Shown here: positions 61,299 through 64,000 of the stretch, piece by piece
Layout of the letters: each line of letters opens with the position of its first letter
Position numbering within the stretch: position 1 is the stretch's first letter
NCBI GenBank assembly: GCA_027491255.1
Contig: JAIXWM010000006.1
Location: forward strand, 1-64,000
DNA: 64,000 bases
Reading direction: 5' to 3'
From: Rubrivivax sp.
Lineage (GTDB): Bacteria; Pseudomonadota; Gammaproteobacteria; Burkholderiales; Burkholderiaceae_C
The notes under the pieces: model-generated
Told to the model about the DNA's origin: nothing
The model's database searches: none
What the model saw: only the letters and a program-made list of their open reading frames with translations
Made by a program: the position numbers and the translations under genes

Positions 61299-61939
61299 AA
61301 CCCGAGTCCACCACACCCGCAGAAACGCCTGTGGCCACCGCCGGAGCCGAAGCCGAAGCCGACGCAGGGGTTTCCCATGGGGCAGCGTCGGAGGACTTCG
61401 ACGCTGCGGCCTGCGCCGATCACGAGACCCGGGTCGATGACGGCGACCACATGGCGCTGCGCCTGTGGCTGCGGCTGCTGTCATGTACCAACCGCATCGA
61501 GGCCCCGCTGCGCAGTCGGCTGCGCGAGCGCTTCGGCGGCTCGCTGCCCCGCTTCGACCTGATGGCCCAGCTCGACCGCCACCCCGATGGCCTGAAGATG
61601 CGCGAGCTGTCCGAGCGCCTGATGGTCACGGGCGGCAACGTCACGGGCCTGACGGATCGGCTCGTGGCCGAAGGGCTGGTCGAGCGCCGGGACGACCCGG
61701 ACGACCGGCGCGCCTGCACGGTGCGCCTCACACGCGAGGGCAGGCGCCAGTTCCGCTTCATGGCGCGCGAGCACGAGCGCTGGGTCGCCACGCTGTTCGA
61801 CGGACTCGACGCGAGCGCGCAGGCGGAGCTGTTTCGCCTGCTCGGGCTGTTGAAGCGGGCGCTGCCCGCATCCCCCGGCCCGCAAGCGCGCCGACGCGCC
61901 GCCCGGTCGGCCGCCCGCACGCCCACGGACCGCGCTTGA
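61295..61939 (+). CDS. MarR-family transcriptional regulator
   Basis: A 214-residue MarR regulator with a winged helix centred on LMVTGGNVTGLTDRLVAEGL and the wing RRDDPDDRRACTVRLTREG, preceded by an acidic 45-residue N-terminus and followed by a basic tail. The GTG start overlaps the ExbD stop, placing it in the TonB operon; if the true start is ATG 61451 the acidic extension would be dropped. MarR proteins respond to phenolics, so it may tie this TonB system to aromatic signals. That link is inference. Confidence 0.82.
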   Translation: MKPESTTPAETPVATAGAEAEADAGVSHGAASEDFDAAACADHETRVDDGDHMALRLWLRLLSCTNRIEAPLRSRLRERFGGSLPRFDLMAQLDRHPDGLKMRELSERLMVTGGNVTGLTDRLVAEGLVERRDDPDDRRACTVRLTREGRRQFRFMAREHERWVATLFDGLDASAQAELFRLLGLLKRALPASPGPQARRRAARSAARTPTDRA

Positions 61940-61960
61940 GGGCGCCCGGCACGGGCCCGA

Positions 61961-62794
61961 CTACAAGCGCAGCAGCGGAACGGCGCAGCCCGCCACGAGC
62001 ACCGCCAGTTGCTGCAGGCGGCCGAGTTTTTCCTTGAGCACGAAGACCGAGATCAGCACCGCGAACAACGCGCTCGTGTCGCGCAGAGCCGCCGAGATCG
62101 CCATCGGCGCCTGGGTGAAGACCCAGACGATCAGCAGGTAGGACGCCATCGACACCACACCCGAGCCGACGACGACACGCCGGTGGCGCACGATGGCCGT
62201 CCACAGCCCCGGGCGCCGGCGCTGGCGCAGCAGCATCAGCGAGCCGTTGACCACCGCGGCGCAGCAACCGTAGGCGATCGGCGAGCCGGACGAGCGGATG
62301 CCCTGCACGTCGAGCATCACGCAGATGGCGCTGAACACGCCGCCCAGCAGCGTCCAGCCCAGCACGTCGGTCCCCAGACGCTGGCCGCCGCGGGCCTGCG
62401 AGGCCATCAGGACCAGAGAAGACGCGATGCAGGCGATCCCGACCCAAGCCGCCACCGACAGACGCTCCCCGGCGAAGACCACCGACAAAGGCGCGATGAC
62501 AAGAACCATCGTCGCACGGCTCAGCGGGTAGACGGCGCCGTATGCGCCCCGCTCGTAGGCGCGCAGCAGGCACAGGATGCCCAGCCAGTTGAAGAAACAG
62601 CTCGCCGCCATCCAGCCCCAGGCCTCGGCCCGCGGCCAGGGCAGCCACAGCAGCAGCGGCAGGGTCACGAGCCCGGCAGCCACCATCTGCCCGGTCATGG
62701 CCTCGGTCGTCTGCCCGGTGTGCTTGACGGCGGCAGTCCAGCTCGCGTGCAGCAGCGCGCTCAGCAATGCGGCGAGGACGAGGAGGGTGTCCAT
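61961..62794 (-). CDS. EamA/DMT-family transporter
   Basis: A 277-residue membrane protein with about ten helices in two EamA repeats (LLVLAALLSALLHASWTAAV and ISAALRDTSALFAVLISVFVLKE). Such exporters move amino acids, sugars or metabolites out of or into the cell. It is convergent with the MarR gene, 21 nt between stops, and 15 nt after the acyl-CoA dehydrogenase on the same strand. Confidence 0.9.
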   Translation of the reverse strand: MDTLLVLAALLSALLHASWTAAVKHTGQTTEAMTGQMVAAGLVTLPLLLWLPWPRAEAWGWMAASCFFNWLGILCLLRAYERGAYGAVYPLSRATMVLVIAPLSVVFAGERLSVAAWVGIACIASSLVLMASQARGGQRLGTDVLGWTLLGGVFSAICVMLDVQGIRSSGSPIAYGCCAAVVNGSLMLLRQRRRPGLWTAIVRHRRVVVGSGVVSMASYLLIVWVFTQAPMAISAALRDTSALFAVLISVFVLKEKLGRLQQLAVLVAGCAVPLLRL

Positions 62795-62809
62795 CGCCAG
62801 ACGCGGTGT

Positions 62810-63997
62810 TCAGGCGCCGAGCACGTCGCGCCCGACGATGAGCTGCTGCACTTCGGTGGCGCCCTCGTAGATGCGCAGGGCGCGGATCTCGCGGTACAGC
62901 GACTCCACCACCGAGCCGACCCGCACGCCCAGGCCGCCGTGCATCTGCAGCGCGCGGTCGATCACGCGCTGGGCGTTCTCGGTGGCGCACATCTTGGCCA
63001 TCGCCGCCTCGCGCGTGGTGCGCGCGCCCTTGACGTCTCGCAGCCAGGCGGCGCGGTAGGTCAGCAGCGCCGCGGCGTCGATGGCGGCGGCCATCTCGCC
63101 GAGCGCCGCCTGGGTGAGCTGGAAGTCGGCCAGCGTCTGGCCGAACATGCGGCGCGCCTTCGCGTGCGCCACGGCCTCGTCGAGCGCACGCCGGGCGAAG
63201 CCCAGCGCCGCCGCCGCGACGGAGGCGCGGAAGATGTCGAGCGTGCGCATCGCAAGCTTGAAGCCCTCGCCGGGGGCGCCGAGCAGGTGGCCCTTCGGGA
63301 TGCGGCAGCCGCTGAACTGCAGCCGCGCCAGCGGGTGCGGTGCGATCACGTCGATGCGCTCGGCGATCTCCAGCCCCGGCGTGCCGGCCTCGACGACGAA
63401 GGCGCTGATCGACGCCGTGGGCTTGCCACCGGGCCCGCCCACGGGCTGACCGTCGACGTCGAGGGTGCGCGCGAAGACGCAGTAGACATCGGCGATGCCG
63501 CCGTTGCTGATCCAGGTCTTCTGCCCGTCCAGCACCCAGTGCTCACCATCGTCGCGCGCGGTGCAGACCATGGCCGCGACGTCGGAGCCGGCCTGCGGCT
63601 CGGACAGCGCGAAGGCCGAGATCCACTCGCCCCGCGCCACACGCGGCAGCACGCGGGCCTGCAGTTCGGGGCGGCCAGCCAGTGTGATGGCACCGGTGCC
63701 CAGGCCTTGCATCGCGAAGGCGAAGTCGGCCAGCCCGTCGTGCCGCGCGAGCGTCTCGCGCGCCACGACGAGTGCCCGCGAATCCAGCGCCGGCAGCGCC
63801 CCCCCATGCGCGGCCGGCACGCACCAGCGCAGGTGCCCGGCCTGCCCGAGCATGGTCACCAGGCGACGGCAGGCGGCGTCGGTATCGGCATGGTCGACGC
63901 TGGCCAGGTGCTGCGCGCACCAGACATCGAGCGCGGCCGCCTGCTCGCGGTGCAGGTCGTCGAAGAAGGGAATGTCGAGGTGGGAGAGGCGGGTCAT
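62810..63997 (-). CDS. acyl-CoA dehydrogenase
   Basis: A 395-residue acyl-CoA dehydrogenase with FAD and substrate motifs [14 protein letters not shown] and TWISNGG, MHGGLGV and the C-terminal [11 protein letters not shown], where the Glu of YEG is the catalytic base in many members. It introduces an alpha,beta double bond into an acyl-CoA and reduces ETF. The start codon is at 63997 and the upstream region is cut off by the window, so its operon is unknown; it shares a strand with the downstream EamA gene. Confidence 0.92.
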   Translation of the reverse strand: MTRLSHLDIPFFDDLHREQAAALDVWCAQHLASVDHADTDAACRRLVTMLGQAGHLRWCVPAAHGGALPALDSRALVVARETLARHDGLADFAFAMQGLGTGAITLAGRPELQARVLPRVARGEWISAFALSEPQAGSDVAAMVCTARDDGEHWVLDGQKTWISNGGIADVYCVFARTLDVDGQPVGGPGGKPTASISAFVVEAGTPGLEIAERIDVIAPHPLARLQFSGCRIPKGHLLGAPGEGFKLAMRTLDIFRASVAAAALGFARRALDEAVAHAKARRMFGQTLADFQLTQAALGEMAAAIDAAALLTYRAAWLRDVKGARTTREAAMAKMCATENAQRVIDRALQMHGGLGVRVGSVVESLYREIRALRIYEGATEVQQLIVGRDVLGA

Positions 63998-64000
63998 GGT

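Overview
The window is high-GC DNA from a beta-proteobacterium, most likely of the order Burkholderiales. The basis is the gene content: a complete aerobic benzoyl-CoA (box) cluster, several TctC/Bug-type periplasmic receptors without their membrane partners, FCD-type GntR regulators, and very compact operons with ATGA/TCAT start-stop overlaps. No rRNA, tRNA, CRISPR array, integrase or transposase was seen. This is catabolic chromosome, made of adjoining uptake-plus-degradation modules, each usually with its own regulator.

Layout. (1) 0.2-6.5 kb: a minus-strand operon of FAD monooxygenase, isocitrate-lyase-family lyase, cysteine amidohydrolase, maleate-isomerase-like protein and Bug receptor, divergent from a GntR/FCD regulator and an SDR. 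It resembles a ring-hydroxylation route ending in an amide and a dicarboxylate. (2) 6.5-14.7 kb: an MBL hydrolase, a polysaccharide-deacetylase/allantoinase-like amidohydrolase, a full LIV-type ABC transporter, an SDR and a second Bug receptor. (3) 14.7-31.6 kb: the benzoate block. boxC-boxB-boxA and an isochorismatase-like hydrolase run leftward; boxR sits between two promoters; a rightward operon carries a DUF4863/PnbB-like protein, benzoate-CoA ligase, an alpha/beta hydrolase, an alcohol dehydrogenase, a class III PHA-synthase-like pair, a second alcohol dehydrogenase, an aldehyde dehydrogenase, another hydrolase and a CaiB-type CoA-transferase. (4) 31.7-37.1 kb: AhpD-like, HD-domain, GST and creatininase-family genes facing an amino-acid ABC transporter whose ATPase is separated from, and convergent with, its permease and receptor. 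(5) 37.6-45.7 kb: a nine-gene minus-strand operon headed by a GntR regulator, with a sugar ABC importer, two unrecognised proteins, an aldo/keto reductase and a lactonase-like amidohydrolase. (6) 46.3-56.0 kb: a LysR regulator divergent from a Bug receptor, sulfatase, mannonate dehydratase, fructuronate reductase-like enzyme and a TRAP transporter, suggesting use of (sulfated) uronates. (7) 56.1-64.0 kb: VanZ-like and exported proteins, a TonB-ExbB-ExbD-ExbD-MarR operon with an extremely proline-rich TonB, an EamA transporter and an acyl-CoA dehydrogenase.

The most interesting non-genic signals are a set of TGCA-N5-(N)TGC boxes placed alike around both box promoters, with boxR between them; a roughly 150-bp repeat present twice, each time filling the gap between a stop codon and the next start; and a TGTACA-centred palindrome inside the promoter of the 45.7 kb GntR gene, with related sites at the 4.8 kb GntR locus. 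Function calls rest on reading the translated sequences and recalling family motifs; no database search was run.
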